From Trichobilharzia szidati (lineage: Eukaryota; Platyhelminthes; Trematoda; Strigeidida; Schistosomatidae): a stretch of DNA of 64,000 bases. Below are positions 33,191-44,439 of the stretch, in pieces; the stretch's first letter is position 1, and each line of letters starts with the position of its first letter. The stretch spans positions 35,412,804 through 35,476,803 of the forward strand of contig OX235277.1 in assembly GCA_944472155.2 (NCBI GenBank), in the 5' to 3' direction. A model generated the notes under the pieces. The model made no database searches, was not told where the DNA came from, and saw only the letters and a program-made list of their open reading frames with translations. The position numbers and the translations under genes were made by a program.

Positions 33191-34090
33191 CTAGTCCGAT
33201 CACTTCTGTTTACAATATATATCATCTTCGCAGATGACCTAAAAGTAGCTCATACATTCCAATGTGATGACATAGGATACTTCGAGAATGTTGTGCAGAA
33301 AGAAATAAGATAAAGTGACTGCTTGATCGTCTTTATGAAATCGACAATTTAACGTGAACAAATGTGATTGGATCTGCTTCAGCCCACCCTAAATCGATGG
33401 GAGATTAACACCTCAATCTGCTAACCTAACCAGACTTTGAAGCGTCGTTGACTTAGGTCTGAGGTACTCAAGTAACCTAACATTCTCTGAGCAAGTGGCA
33501 TCACAGACTCGGAGGTCGAGGATGCTCTTATGATGCATACTCAGGAACTTTCACGATAATGAAGTCAAGCTTACTCTGTACAAAATATGTGTGAGGCCAC
33601 TACTAGAATACTGTCCATTTATTATTAGCGGCACTCGCATATGTGACAAGCTAGGGATGGAAAGTATCCAACGATATTTCACGTCCAAACTGCTTGGCTA
33701 CGATTGTACGAAAGACTTCATCTCACGTGCATGATTCTAAATCTTGACGAGACGACATATTATAAACCTAGTATTCTTCTTTAAGGTCCTACACAAAATA
33801 TCATTCCCAGACAATAAGGACATACAATTCGCACAGGAAGGCTCTTACCATCTGTGTAATCAAACTTGCACAGTGACAATAAAAGCCTTCAAATCAGCAC
33901 TGCGCGAAAACCTCTTCAGAGTCATGTATTCTAAATTATGGAACAGCCTGCCCCTAGAAGTCAGAACTTGCACCTCGGTTATAAGTTTCAAACGCTCTCT
34001 GTACAGACTGTTTCATTCGACTGATTACATTAATAAACTATTTATTCCTAGAACGAATCAATTATTAGTTTACTACAGTACCTAAAATAC
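33191..34090 (+). pseudogene. CR1-like ORF2 remnant, right part
   Basis: It continues the copy cut at 27,886: LLFTIYI, FADDLKVAHTFQCDD, and then fragments in shifting frames. A clean 113-codon C-terminal stretch follows at 33,744-34,085 (FFFKVLHKISFPDNKDIQF, WNSLPLEVRTC). The C-terminus aligns closely with the intact ORF2 in the palindrome spacer. Confidence 0.8.
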
Positions 34091-34319
34091 GCGCATAAAA
34101 ATAGCTTGCATTTCTTGTAAACACCCGTTTATAAGAAAATATAAACTATCATTATTATTAGTCTACGTTGAGTACAATTCACTTGTGATGTTACGATGAA
34201 AATGCTGACGAAACTATACAAGTGTATCACTTATTTTAAATTATTACCGAATTTTGATATAAATCAAGAATAAGATGCGATGCCGTAAGCACCAAAGTTA
34301 TATGGATGAATTACTTCAA

Positions 34320-34590
34320 GCTATATTTTTTTCCCAAGTATTTGTAATCCATCCAAAACATACTTGGGTTTTTTTTGTTAATGCAAAGACAATATCTCTA
34401 TATTTCTTGATGTGCTCCATTGAATGACTAGTTATCACACTGTTCCCACAAAGTAAAGACAAAATTGTTAGCAACCAAAATATTTAACTATAAAACAAAT
34501 TTATGTAATTTAAATAATACTTATCCATGCTTGTACAATTGGTGTGTCATACACAGGTAGGAAAAAATATATATTATAACATATTGTTCA
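34320..34590 (-). repeat. Second copy of the dispersed repeat found at 7,976-8,230
   Basis: On the minus strand it shares CACCAATTGTACAAGCATGGA, then after ~150 bp ATAGAGATATTGTCTTTGCA and TTAACAAAAAAA, in the same order and spacing as 7,998-8,165. Divergence is moderate. No ORF was seen. Confidence 0.6.
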
Positions 34591-34869
34591 TCTCAGCACG
34601 CAATTCACTCACGATAAACTGGAACAAGACGTACTACATTAAGTTTCACTCTTTCACAGACAAGCACTAAATCATAAACTAAGCAACCTTGAATTTGGCT
34701 ACGAAATACCATACCATCTCAAGTGGTACATGCGAAACCTTATAGCAGCCAGGTGAATCAATAAAACAACTCATTTATCGAACATGGTCACTACGGCTAC
34801 CTACAAACACTCAACGATTTCTTCCTTTTTGAAATAACCTCCATTTAAATACGCTTGCCATAATAATTG

Positions 34870-35290
34870 ATCGCATGTGTGAGAGGTCAGCACCTCACTC
34901 CATTACTTCCATTGAACGAGTGCCAGACACTCAAGACCAGATACAGAATTTGGAAGGCTAGGTCGATGCTTTGCCGTGCCAGTTAGCATCACCAGACTCA
35001 TAAACACGATCGTCCACTTCCTCAACGACCATTATACATCCCGCCACAACTGACAAACTGCCGACACGTTTTCGTCAGGAGGAATAGTGTGCAACAACAG
35101 CTCCAACCAGCTGATGAGTTCTAGAAAAGAATGTCAAATTTATCACGGTAGGATGAGTAAACAAAGCAAGAGACATCAATGTTGGTAGACTCAAGCCACC
35201 TATGACACTCAAAACAACGACGAATATCACCTAAACAACGTAGGAACACGTCAACACGGCAAAGTCAACAGAGAAACCTGTAAAAACAAC
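34870..35290 (+). pseudogene. Decayed gypsy-like pol 3' remnant
   Basis: The plus strand reads CRHVFVRRNSVQQQLQPADEF at about 35,058-35,120. This matches the integrase C-terminal motif of gypsy elements (compare [21 protein letters not shown] in the young element). Surrounding frames are short and broken. It is only one motif, so element type and limits are uncertain. Confidence 0.4.
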
Positions 35291-38035
35291 ACGATATGAT
35301 CGGAGGTTTCATTGATCTAAATGCTACGTTTAAATCATCAACATTTATTTTCATGTGAAATTTGTTTCCGCTGTCTTTAATCAAAATAACCACACATTAA
35401 CCATTCAATTCGTTGAAATTTTTGTCGGTAATTAACTTTGTCATTATTTTTAGTGAGTTATTATTATTAACTGTTCATTCATTTTTCATAACTACGGATT
35501 AAATAGCAGAATTTTCAGTTTTGTTCGTACACAGTGTTATATAAATCACTGCCACGTTGTACAACACAGACACCGCATATTCTCGAACAATTTAATATTA
35601 TTTCATATTTCAGTTTTCTGGTGGAGCACTTATGTGATGCCCCTGCATCATTTCTAACTGAATGTCAGTGCAACTGATTCATGTACTTACATCATTCTCT
35701 CATAGAAACTAATTCTACTTATACTTACCAAATATTTTTCATCGTATAATTGAACATCGGCTTGCGATTGTTTTATACATACTTTGAGCGGTTATGCATA
35801 CTTGTGTTTATTTCGCATACTTTGAAGCTGTAGCTTTTTTACAGTACACTTTCGAAAGCTTTAAATGTGCTTTTTATGCAATGTTGCTCGTCTTTGGCCG
35901 CAGACAGCGTACAGAACACTAAAGAACGTGAAGACGTGGATTTATTACCGTATATTGATCGGATATAAACATAGTACGCTATACTAGCCTTTGAAAGTGC
36001 AATTCATGGCACAGTTACCGAAATACAGGCGTTCTGAGTCACCTATTGTGTTTTTCCTTCCTGTGTTTGGCTGATGGCTCACAAATATCCGTCTTAACTT
36101 ATGGAAGTTACAGAAGACTCACACCCACTTTCATAGTCTCAGCAACCGTTGTTGCAGACCTCCAGTGAAGAAGAATCATTGGAATATACCACATTTGGAC
36201 CTTCGGATCATATTGGCAAATTTGTGGACAGCAGGCACAAACTACTACGAGTTATCTGTATACTCCGATAATTCGTTATCCTCAGTTATTGTAAAATATC
36301 TTTTGAGTATTTTTATTGCTTCTGTTTCCTTTTTAATATTTTGTGTAGTTAATGAGTATAGAATTAGATCTGCTACGACCACTGCACTGTCAATAATATT
36401 CTGTCGACCATTTCATCAACTGTGGACCTCATGCTGTCAGTCAGTTATGGCTAATAAATTAGGTATAATGTTGATATATCCAAAAATGTACTCACTGAAT
36501 CTGTCCAAGGCCGTACTGGACATTATGATTAAAAAAGTAGGTGGTTAGTAGTTAATGCCACATGGATTGCCCCCAACCATCTAATATTGTGATATTTCGT
36601 CATTACAGAGATACTATAGGTGCATAAGTCACAGATAAGATACAGTATTTAGCTACATTTCACTGTCATAAGGCAAGAATGAGAGTCGAATTGTGGTCAT
36701 CTTTGGTTGTGAAAACAATTACTTATTTCTCTCTATCTGGATGTAAGAAGTGAGGTCACAAGGTTTGACTTTTCGATAATTTCTTAACAGTATGTCTTTT
36801 TCAGTATGTGTCTGTCAAGGTGTAAAATTACGTTCGTGACTATCTTTTTTTCTATGAAATGAATAAGATTTTGCATGCTATGCTTTTCATTTTAAGCCCT
36901 ATTTTCCACTCGGGAGCTAAGTAAATAATGATGAAAATAGTAAATATGTTTCCCTTGCTCTATGAGGTATATCTCACTTCATTAAGTTGCTTATAAATAA
37001 AACTTTTTTGAAATTGTCCTCAACCGCATAAGGATGATAATGATGGGACAATCTTCCCTGCAATGAAGAATTCATCACCAGTGGTTATGATGACTCGTAA
37101 TTCCCCTGCCACGATGATTTCCAGAAAAAGAAAGTCAAGGGAGAGTGGTGCTCAGCGTGGATGGCGTAAAGCTGAGATCGCTTCACTTGTCTCTTTTGAA
37201 TAAAATTCTAAGTGAACTTCCCAATTTCAGATGATTCAACTGTCGATGAGACGCGCACTGTTCGAGTGTATTATTAATGATGCTTGATTTTGATTGGCTT
37301 TGTGATTAGAAAGATAAACATATGTTGTTTTATTCATAAAAAAAATTCGACTTTTATAAGGTTGAACAGCAGACAAACATTGTTGCTGAATAACATGGAT
37401 TGTTAATTATATTTCTAAGTTCATCCTCGGCAGTGTGCAACACGGACCGTTTAATAAGTCAAGTAAAATTAGTATTCAACATAATTTCGTTTACCAACAG
37501 AAAGGAATCCTTCAGTAAGGGAATGATATAAGTACATCATGGTTTAATAAAATACTAGGTTGATTGGTAACCTTAATTTAGGTACATTTATGTTACATAT
37601 TATATATTCTTTACCAGTCTTTATTGTGGGGTCTACTATATGGCATAATTTCTCAATGTAATATGAAAGAGGATTGACTAACTTACCGTAAATTGGTGAT
37701 AAATAGGCTCAAGGGGATAAGCAATTTTTCTGTGAGTTGTTGAATAATTATGATGGTAATTTCTAATGGAACTTCCTGATTGAATCTGATGAATCTTTAG
37801 ATTCATATAGACAAACTTATTCAGCCAGAATCTCCTCTGAAATGCTTACCCAACTTGACAGCAGATAACATTCACAATCACTGGTGTCAAGCACGCCTTC
37901 AAACTGTCAGAATGAAATGCACAAAGGCACACACACGCACATATGTTGAGTAGATAGGGTGGAAAAACATGCTACTCACCGATTGTGGTCTTCATGGATT
38001 GAAGTAGTCGCGGGTCAGCCGACTGTCGTGAGGTC
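35291..38035. other. Long stretch without a recognised gene
   Basis: AT-rich sequence. A 127-codon frame at 36,165-36,548 has no ATG at its start and no recognisable domain. A short open block near 37,030-37,200 on the plus strand (SRKRKSRESGAQRGW) resembles neither repeats nor known domains. Nothing here can be annotated with support. Confidence 0.5.
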
Positions 38036-38074
38036 CGCCTTACCATGTGAATCATGCATCCGACGATCTTGACG

Positions 38075-38130
38075 ACGACGACGACTGCGAGCACGACGAC
38101 TGTGTGTGTGAGTGTGTGTTTGTGTGTGCG
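38075..38130. repeat. Simple repeats: GAC-rich then TG-rich
   Basis: (GAC)n interrupted, 38,075-38,097, followed by an interrupted TGTGTG run to about 38,130. The long minus-strand open frame over this area is a by-product of the low complexity. Confidence 0.8.
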
Positions 38131-38235
38131 TAGATGACTGAAGTCGACAGACTCGCACAGGCCTGATTCACTCTGACAACATGCAATTTGATAATGTTCG
38201 TGGGAGACAGAATTGGATTTGTGAAGTGACGTTGG

Positions 38236-38360
38236 AAGTGATGAGACACCAGTGTGAGCCGGCGATCAGCACATGTAACACCGACCACGCACAATCTCTC
38301 CGAGTGTACGTGTCTGTTGTATGAAATGTGAGTGGGCGACCTTACTCACTGAACCATCAC
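38236..38360 (+). repeat. Fragment duplicated from the 57.2-kb intron
   Basis: The sequence ACACCGACC..GCACAATCT.T.CGAGTG...GT.TGTTGTAT..TATGTGAGTGGG is shared with 57,245-57,345, the intron just upstream of the 54-nt exon of the membrane-protein gene. This implies that a further paralogous copy of that part of the gene once lay here. Confidence 0.6.
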
Positions 38361-39370
38361 TCGCCAACACCTCATATCTCAGCCGAAATTGGCAGGAATT
38401 CATGTCACGTCAAACCAGTTCTTTGCGAATTGTTTCTGTTGGTGGTGTCGAAGAAATTCTTGAAGAGAAAGTGTTAATTTCATTTGATTTTTATTTTGGC
38501 GAATTCACTTTTCCATTATTGCGGTGGTCGATATTACATTGTGTATAATGCTTTCATTCTATATTGTTTAATTTGAAATACAGTATGACTGGCATCGTTC
38601 CTCTGTTTAATATTATTTCTTATGCTTAATCGTTGAATTACAAAATATGCGTATATGCATATATTTGCGAATTTTATCTGGTATCAGTGAGATGAAATGG
38701 CATTGTATTATGCACACATAGATGGTTGTAAGCCAATTCGTCACATGTGATTGACATTTTAACAGAGTTGTTGTAGTACACAGCGGCCAAATAAACATGG
38801 ATATTGGCTGCTGAAATCGTCATCAGGTGTGATGTGATAATTACCAACAGGCGTATGGCGTTTTAATGAAACAGTGTGGTTGTTAGTTGAAATTATATTT
38901 TTGACAAAACGTGGAAGCAAATAAATTTTTTTTTCAAAGAGGAAGTATTATGTAGTTTGGTAGGAGACGTATGTGTGGTTTAGTGTGAGGTAACACTAAT
39001 CACAGAATCATTGCTAAAGAGAAGACAACATCTGAGGACAATAGACTTCAACATTACAATTTGAAATTATGCGCTATTATTATCATTATTTCAAATGTTA
39101 TTACAATAACAAGTGAAATCTAAAGGGGAACTACCGCGTTGGGAAACATCAAACGAAAGAATAAGAGGTATTCAAACAATAATTGTTCCCTGCTGAATTC
39201 TCACAGTCGAAAAAAGGTGATTATATTACTTACGGATACATAGACCCAATATGTGGTTGTATTCATCTCGTCACACTTAATAATTTGTAGACCTAAAAAA
39301 CTGTTATCACACTTACAGCTTTGAAATCCGGTTGCTTATTAACTGTTTAAATTTAGAGAAAAAGATTAGA

Positions 39371-39432
39371 ACTTTCAGAAAAAAAATCACCTTTTTGGCA
39401 GTTTCATTCTCAAGAGTTGTACAACCGCACTT
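39371..39432 (-). repeat. Copy of a short dispersed motif (TTGTACA..CTTGAGAATGA)
   Basis: The minus strand reads GGTTGTACAACTCTTGAGAATG followed by a purine-rich stretch. Relatives lie at 49,801-49,865 (minus), 50,738-50,800 (plus) and 20,158-20,205 (plus, mirror 1,725-1,772). It is possibly the end of a Penelope-like or other element. Confidence 0.45.
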
Positions 39433-40569
39433 ATATACATACATTTACATAGATATAATTGTTATTTAACTCCACGTAGTAACATAGGAGCTTAAAGATG
39501 GCAACAATTTTCAACTTGACATGAAATTTTCGGAGGGGCGAATATAGATTACCAAGGGCTTGGGAACAAAATTACGCAGGATTAGAAAAAAGCTTTTAAC
39601 GAATATAAAGGCATGAATAGGATGAATGTGGAAACAAATAGGAAGATTAATATTTTAGAGCTGAAAACGAAAAAAGGAAAAAGAAAGAAGTGAAGAGGAT
39701 GCTAAAAAGAGTCCTGAGGAAACAAACCGAACGAGGACCATGGTAAATGTAGAGGTTGGACCAGTTTCTTCTGAATACACACAGCTCCGGTTTTTAATGC
39801 ATATGGCAAGTGCTTCTGCAACGCACAAAATTCGGAAACACACTGCCTTCGATAAATTTTTGTTGGTCAGTTGAGATACTGTGACAGGTGTTGACGAGGA
39901 GTTCAGTGGTGGCACTTCTGAATGAACCAGTGCCTCTTCTGTTTAGCTATGCTGGATAGTGTTCTCTAACACTTTTTGACTGAACCCGAATAGAACCCAT
40001 GTATCTAACTCCACACAAGCAAGTGAACTGATATATGCACATTAATGTGGTCATATGCGGAAGGCTGTGCTTCACATTGTTTGCAGCAGTGGGCGGCTGG
40101 GGAATATCACTTTTAGATTTGCTGCAGGAAAGGTCTTCTTTACAGAACTTGAGATCCTCCTCGTAGAGATATCTGCAGCTAGTGTAACAACAGAAAACAA
40201 GGGCCAGGCAACAGAACGTTTATTACGGAAAATCAACATGTATTTATAGATTTTGATGTATATTATTGTAGGTTAATGTTAGTAGAAAATATAGTCTATT
40301 GATTGGTTGTTTCTCACACAAAGTTAACCTTGCATCTCTTGTGGCTGTGTCAGTTCATCTATATGTTAACTGTACCCGCCTGTCCATCTTGACCTTGACC
40401 TCAATTACTGTCAACCAATTTGGCTAGCAACCATCTCTCACCACACTAGGACTTCCCTGCAGTCTAAATTGAAATAAAGTATTTTCCTTGGCACTGAAGT
40501 GAGTTATTCCTTCTTTTGCTTTGTTTTAATTTTCTACTCCATCAAACGCGTGGTTTATTCGCTTTGAGC

Positions 40570-40900
40570 CAGGATATTTTTGGGAAATAGAAGCTCTTCT
40601 TCTTAACAGTCACTACTTCAAATTCTTCCGCTGAAGCGGGCCAGCAAGATGATGAGGGCTCTCTTGCAACTGATAGGTATCCAACTGTAGAAGTTTGTCA
40701 GTTGTGCATTCAACGATGGTTTTCTGCAGATAAATATTTTCAGAGTGAGTGCCCTCATATCCTCTTGTCATTTCGACGTCGAGGAATGGAACCTTTGATT
40801 CCTTTTAAACTTCCATTGTAAATTTAGTTGAAGGATGACATTAGTTAAATTCCAGTTTTAATTTCTCAGTATAACTGTTGTCTCTGAATTTATGTATGTG
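40570..40900 (-). pseudogene. Penelope-like RT remnant
   Basis: The minus strand shows, in two frames, FLDVEMTRGYEGTHSENIY and CRKPSLNAQLTNFYSWIPI. These match the post-motif-C blocks FLDVKLDR and YRKPSFTGQYTNFNSWVPL of the Penelope-like elements in the arms. One frameshift and several stops are present. It is from a different subfamily. Confidence 0.65.
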
Positions 40901-41279
40901 TATACGCAAGCGGTTACAATAATTTTTAGTGTTTATACGAGACAATAAATCTCTCCACGTCACCGGGCTGTCTTCCCTTCTTATCTTCTTATGTCGCAGT
41001 TTTGCTGGAGTTGTATCGTTTTGCAGATTTTTTTTCTTGTTGCTATTAGTGATTAGAATAATAGGCTTGTAAATCGACTAGATGGGAAATTCTTTAGCAA
41101 AACTGCTAAAGGTCATATCCTTTAGACAGAAATAGAGTCAAACGTCGAATAATATGAATATGACAAGAAATATTGTTTGTTAGTTACACGAGTTGATATG
41201 CGCTGGTAACTAGGATTTGTTTATTCGTGATCGTGTCAAGAAATTTGGTCATATGAGGGATAAATAAACAGCAGAAAAC

Positions 41280-41510
41280 CATAAGAAATACACACAAGCA
41301 AATAAAGGTACAAAGAAAGTATTTCAGTGTCTAAAATATCTTGTTCTCCATGTACTCTAATTATGACATGGATTACACGAGATACGCTGTATACGAACGT
41401 TAGTGTTTCTCCTGCAACTCTCAAAATACTCGTCCTACTGAAATAGGAGACAGACAAGCCGAAGCAAGAAGTTAACTGTTCAGAATACGAGATATACATT
41501 TTTGGATCAC
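41280..41510 (+). repeat. Penelope-like 3' relic shared with 54,487-54,690
   Basis: Nucleotide similarity is high to the 3' part of the Penelope-like relic at 54.5 kb (for example CTCTCAAAATACTCGT..ACTGA versus CTCGAAATATTCGTC.CACTGA, and GACAAGCCGAAGCAAGAAG). It marks the left end of the duplicated segment that carries the micro-exon cassette. Confidence 0.65.
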
Positions 41511-42163
41511 ATAAGATTGGCCGATACAAAAGAAATAACCCCACTGATTTTTGAACTGATACAATGAAAAGAAAAATAAGTTAGGAATACAAAATGATGG
41601 AAGGTAGTTTGTGGACTATTGAATTTAAAATACAATAGAGTGGTGAAATATTGAAAAAAAGCATATGCATATACGAAACATTTATTGAGATAGAAATAAT
41701 TGTATTCAGAATACCAGGTGAGAATTTGAGCAGCGAGAACGTGATGAAATATGCATAGCTGATTTGAGAATAATATCACGTGACAACATATTAATTGTTT
41801 TATTGTAAAACTGTTTATTGGCGAAAAGATGTCAAGTAATAGCGAAATACACACATGTTACTTTGAAATGTCCATTTACGCATGCCATTTGTACCGTGTT
41901 TCTCCTTCTGTCGACTTCCTTTCAAACTTTCTACACTGTTCAAAAAAACTTTCTATTTCCCCTCTTCACCATTTAACCCAATGATCGACTACTCTGTATT
42001 ATTACAGGGGACTTAATACATACTCAACCACGTCAATAGCACACAATGAAGTTAGTGATCCGATAAATTAAGTGAAAGAGTGGACGTGATTGAGAATGAA
42101 ACGTTGTTCACATAAATAGAGATATTAACATGCATATATTAAACCAGGAAACACTTTTTTCAG

Positions 42164-42214
42164 GAAACCAGGCGAAACACGATTACCAAGAAGATGAAGA
42201 AGAAATAATCATTG
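42164..42214 (+). other. Micro-exon, 51 nt (upstream cassette)
   Basis: Bounded by TTTTTTCAG and GTGAGT. In phase 1 it reads NQAKHDYQEDEEEIII, very acidic. It is identical in sequence to exon 4 of the 48-59 kb gene. Confidence 0.65.
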
Positions 42215-42610
42215 GTGAGTCCAGAATAAAAACGCTGACCTGATTGAATAGAACAAATAACAAATATATCTGTTGGTAGAAGTTATAATTGATGGTCCGG
42301 CCATTGAATTCCATCCCAGAGAATCGATGGCCTACGAGCTTTCCTTGTGACCTGAATGTACTGGGTTCGATCATCGGTGCGGTGACTGCTGTATATGACT
42401 TAAAGTTGTAGAGATAGTATGAAACAAACTCCATGTACTACATGCTTTCCAGCGGTTCTGGAACCGTAGTCAGTTCGCCATCAATCTTGAGAATGAATAG
42501 GGGAAACATGTGGGGCGGCGCGAAACCAAATTAAGGAAACCACTTTAAAACACAGTTTATTAAACTTAACAATGGCGTCTCTAAATGTATGTGCTGTTCA
42601 AATTCTTTAG

Positions 42611-42658
42611 GACGTACAGTGATCTCGCTGAAGGAGGATGGTCTAGGAAACACAACAG
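42611..42658 (+). other. Micro-exon, 48 nt (upstream cassette)
   Basis: Bounded by TTCTTTAG and GTGAGC. In phase 1 it reads RTVISLKEDGLGNTT. The counterpart at 55,515 reads RPVVSRKEDGLGNRT. Both retain an N-x-T sequon. Confidence 0.65.
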
Positions 42659-43224
42659 GTGAGCCCAGTTCATTCTCTGTATGCTCTCAGATCGCGACAT
42701 ACACGCAAATAAATTTCCCCTCACACACATTCAGTCATCACCATACTCAGGGAGTGTTACACACACATATTTAGCTGCAAATACGTACTTCCATTCGAGG
42801 CCAGAATGATTTCGGTCAACGTCATCGTTTCCAGTTTGATCATTGGCGTCATGATGCATGTCTGTATGTGTGTGAGTGAGTTGGTGCGTGTTCGCACATG
42901 TAGGCAAGTTTCCGTTTGTTAACGTGGTGAAAGAATGAGATACAGCGTCGGAGGCTGATGTTGAGTCCACTGGTCAAGGCAGACTTCGTGCTTGACGACT
43001 TCATTTTCAGTCTCGGATTTTCCAGAATGGGTCATTTCTCACGAGTGTGGAACATTTCATTTGGATGTGTTGCCTGATAAGTTGTCATTATGAAAAATAT
43101 ACAAATAGGTGAGTTCGACGCCTGTTAACCGTTCGGCCGTCGTAAACCTTGCAATACAAAGTTGATTATCATTGTCAATTTCTTAATGCCGTATCCGAAT
43201 GCTTGTGATTTTCACTTTCTTCAG

Positions 43225-43278
43225 AACCTCCAGTTACCAGTGCAAAGAAGATGGCGTCGGCTGTAGAAACCGCGACGC
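43225..43278 (+). other. Micro-exon, 54 nt (upstream cassette)
   Basis: Bounded by CTTTCTTCAG and GTGAGT. In phase 1 it reads PPVTSAKKMASAVETAT. Its counterpart at 56,129-56,182 has lost the acceptor AG. A tandem relative of this exon at 43,911-43,958 has lost the donor. Confidence 0.65.
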
Positions 43279-44439
43279 GTGAGTCCAGTTCATTTCTCAC
43301 CAATTATTGAATAAAAGAGACTTTGCGTCATTTGTATGCACTGCGTCACTCGTGAGACTGAATGGGTCAGTAATAACATCTGCAAGTTGATTTCAGGTCA
43401 GATATTCTGGTCACGTATGTTCTTGTTATATATATATATATGTGTAGGAGGGTTAACGAAGGAGTGTAGATGTATTTTGAATGTGGGTGTAAAGCTTTAT
43501 TTCATCTTTAGAATGACAGAAGAGAGGCAAAAATTCAGGTGTTTGAGAATACTACTGTTATATTCGGTAGAGTTCTGCTAGGATGTGATGATCAAGCAAA
43601 TGTCAAATGATTGCTTGTCGGCCGAATGAAAGCCATGGAGGAGTTTACTGAGGCTAGGTATTAGACAAATATAAGTAGATAGATATGCAGTCGATGTGAA
43701 AATCATTACTCATGAGAATGATGTGATTTTCAGAAAGTCATTGTAAAAGTATACACACCCAAGAAAAATAAACACGCTGCAGAGATCTAGGATAAATCAG
43801 TAGACAAAGAGTGACGTGGCGATATCTTCACAGTCAAGTCAAACATCATACTTGAAATGATGCATTTGTCGATTCCTAATTCCAATGAATTTGATTTTCC
43901 CTTTCTTTAGAACTCCCTGTTGCCATGGCGAAGAGGGCGACTGTAGGAACCGCGAAACATGAGTTCAGTTTATTGCTTCTCAATCTCACTGATGATTACA
44001 CAGCCACAGTTAAATTCTGTATTGAGACTCACCCATAATGATGCAACCTTGACTAGTTTACTACCTGGCTGGTTTTGCAACCGTTCTCAAGCCCGGGTAA
44101 ACACTTAGGGTAGCACGTCACAATGTACACCTTACCATATGAAAATTCAACAAATAAGAAAAAGAATAAAAATACACAACAATTGAGAAGTAAACTTATT
44201 CTTCCCTGGAATCGTAGAAGTGAAGTGACGCTGGCTGCTGATAGCCTTCGGAAAACCAGTCAGCCAGATGAATTTTCTTCTCTCGATGGAAGCAAAATCA
44301 AGCATGCAGACGTGGAATGTTCACGTAATGCACGAACCTGGAAAAAGCTGTCCAGGTAGCCAAGGAAATGAGAATATATGGTAAAGAAATGGTCAGAATC
44401 TGCGAGAGCAGGTAGAATGGATGTGAACCAACCGAATTG

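Larger units (their letters stand above)
41930..44000 (+). repeat. Segmental duplication, upstream copy of the micro-exon cassette
   Basis: Long runs match 54,830-56,190 almost exactly, for example the ~170 bp before the 51-nt exon and the exon itself. Five exon-like units lie inside: 42,164-42,214 (51 nt), 42,611-42,658 (48), 43,082-43,108 (27), 43,225-43,278 (54) and 43,911-43,958 (48). Each begins with two bases and ends with one base of a codon, that is, phase 1. All lack stops in that phase. The last has lost its donor (AT in place of GT). No signal-peptide, domain or transmembrane exon was found nearby, so this cassette is an orphan or part of an incomplete paralogue. Confidence 0.7.

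Noticed and set aside
36165..36548. 127-codon open frame with a hydrophobic middle
   Set aside because: The frame does not begin with ATG, has no recognisable motif and lies in repeat-rich DNA. Hydrophobic runs are common by chance in AT-rich sequence.
38000..38020. Minus-strand first exon (ATGAAGACCACAATCG with donor GTGAGT, near 37,975-38,000)
   Set aside because: A good donor follows a short ATG frame, but no downstream exon or signal peptide could be found on that strand.
38052..38294. Minus-strand open frame rich in Ser, Thr and His
   Set aside because: It is produced by the GAC and TG simple repeats.
41236..41854. Minus-strand open frames with many Phe, Leu and Ile
   Set aside because: They are antisense to a Penelope-like relic and AT-rich DNA, with no domain or start context.
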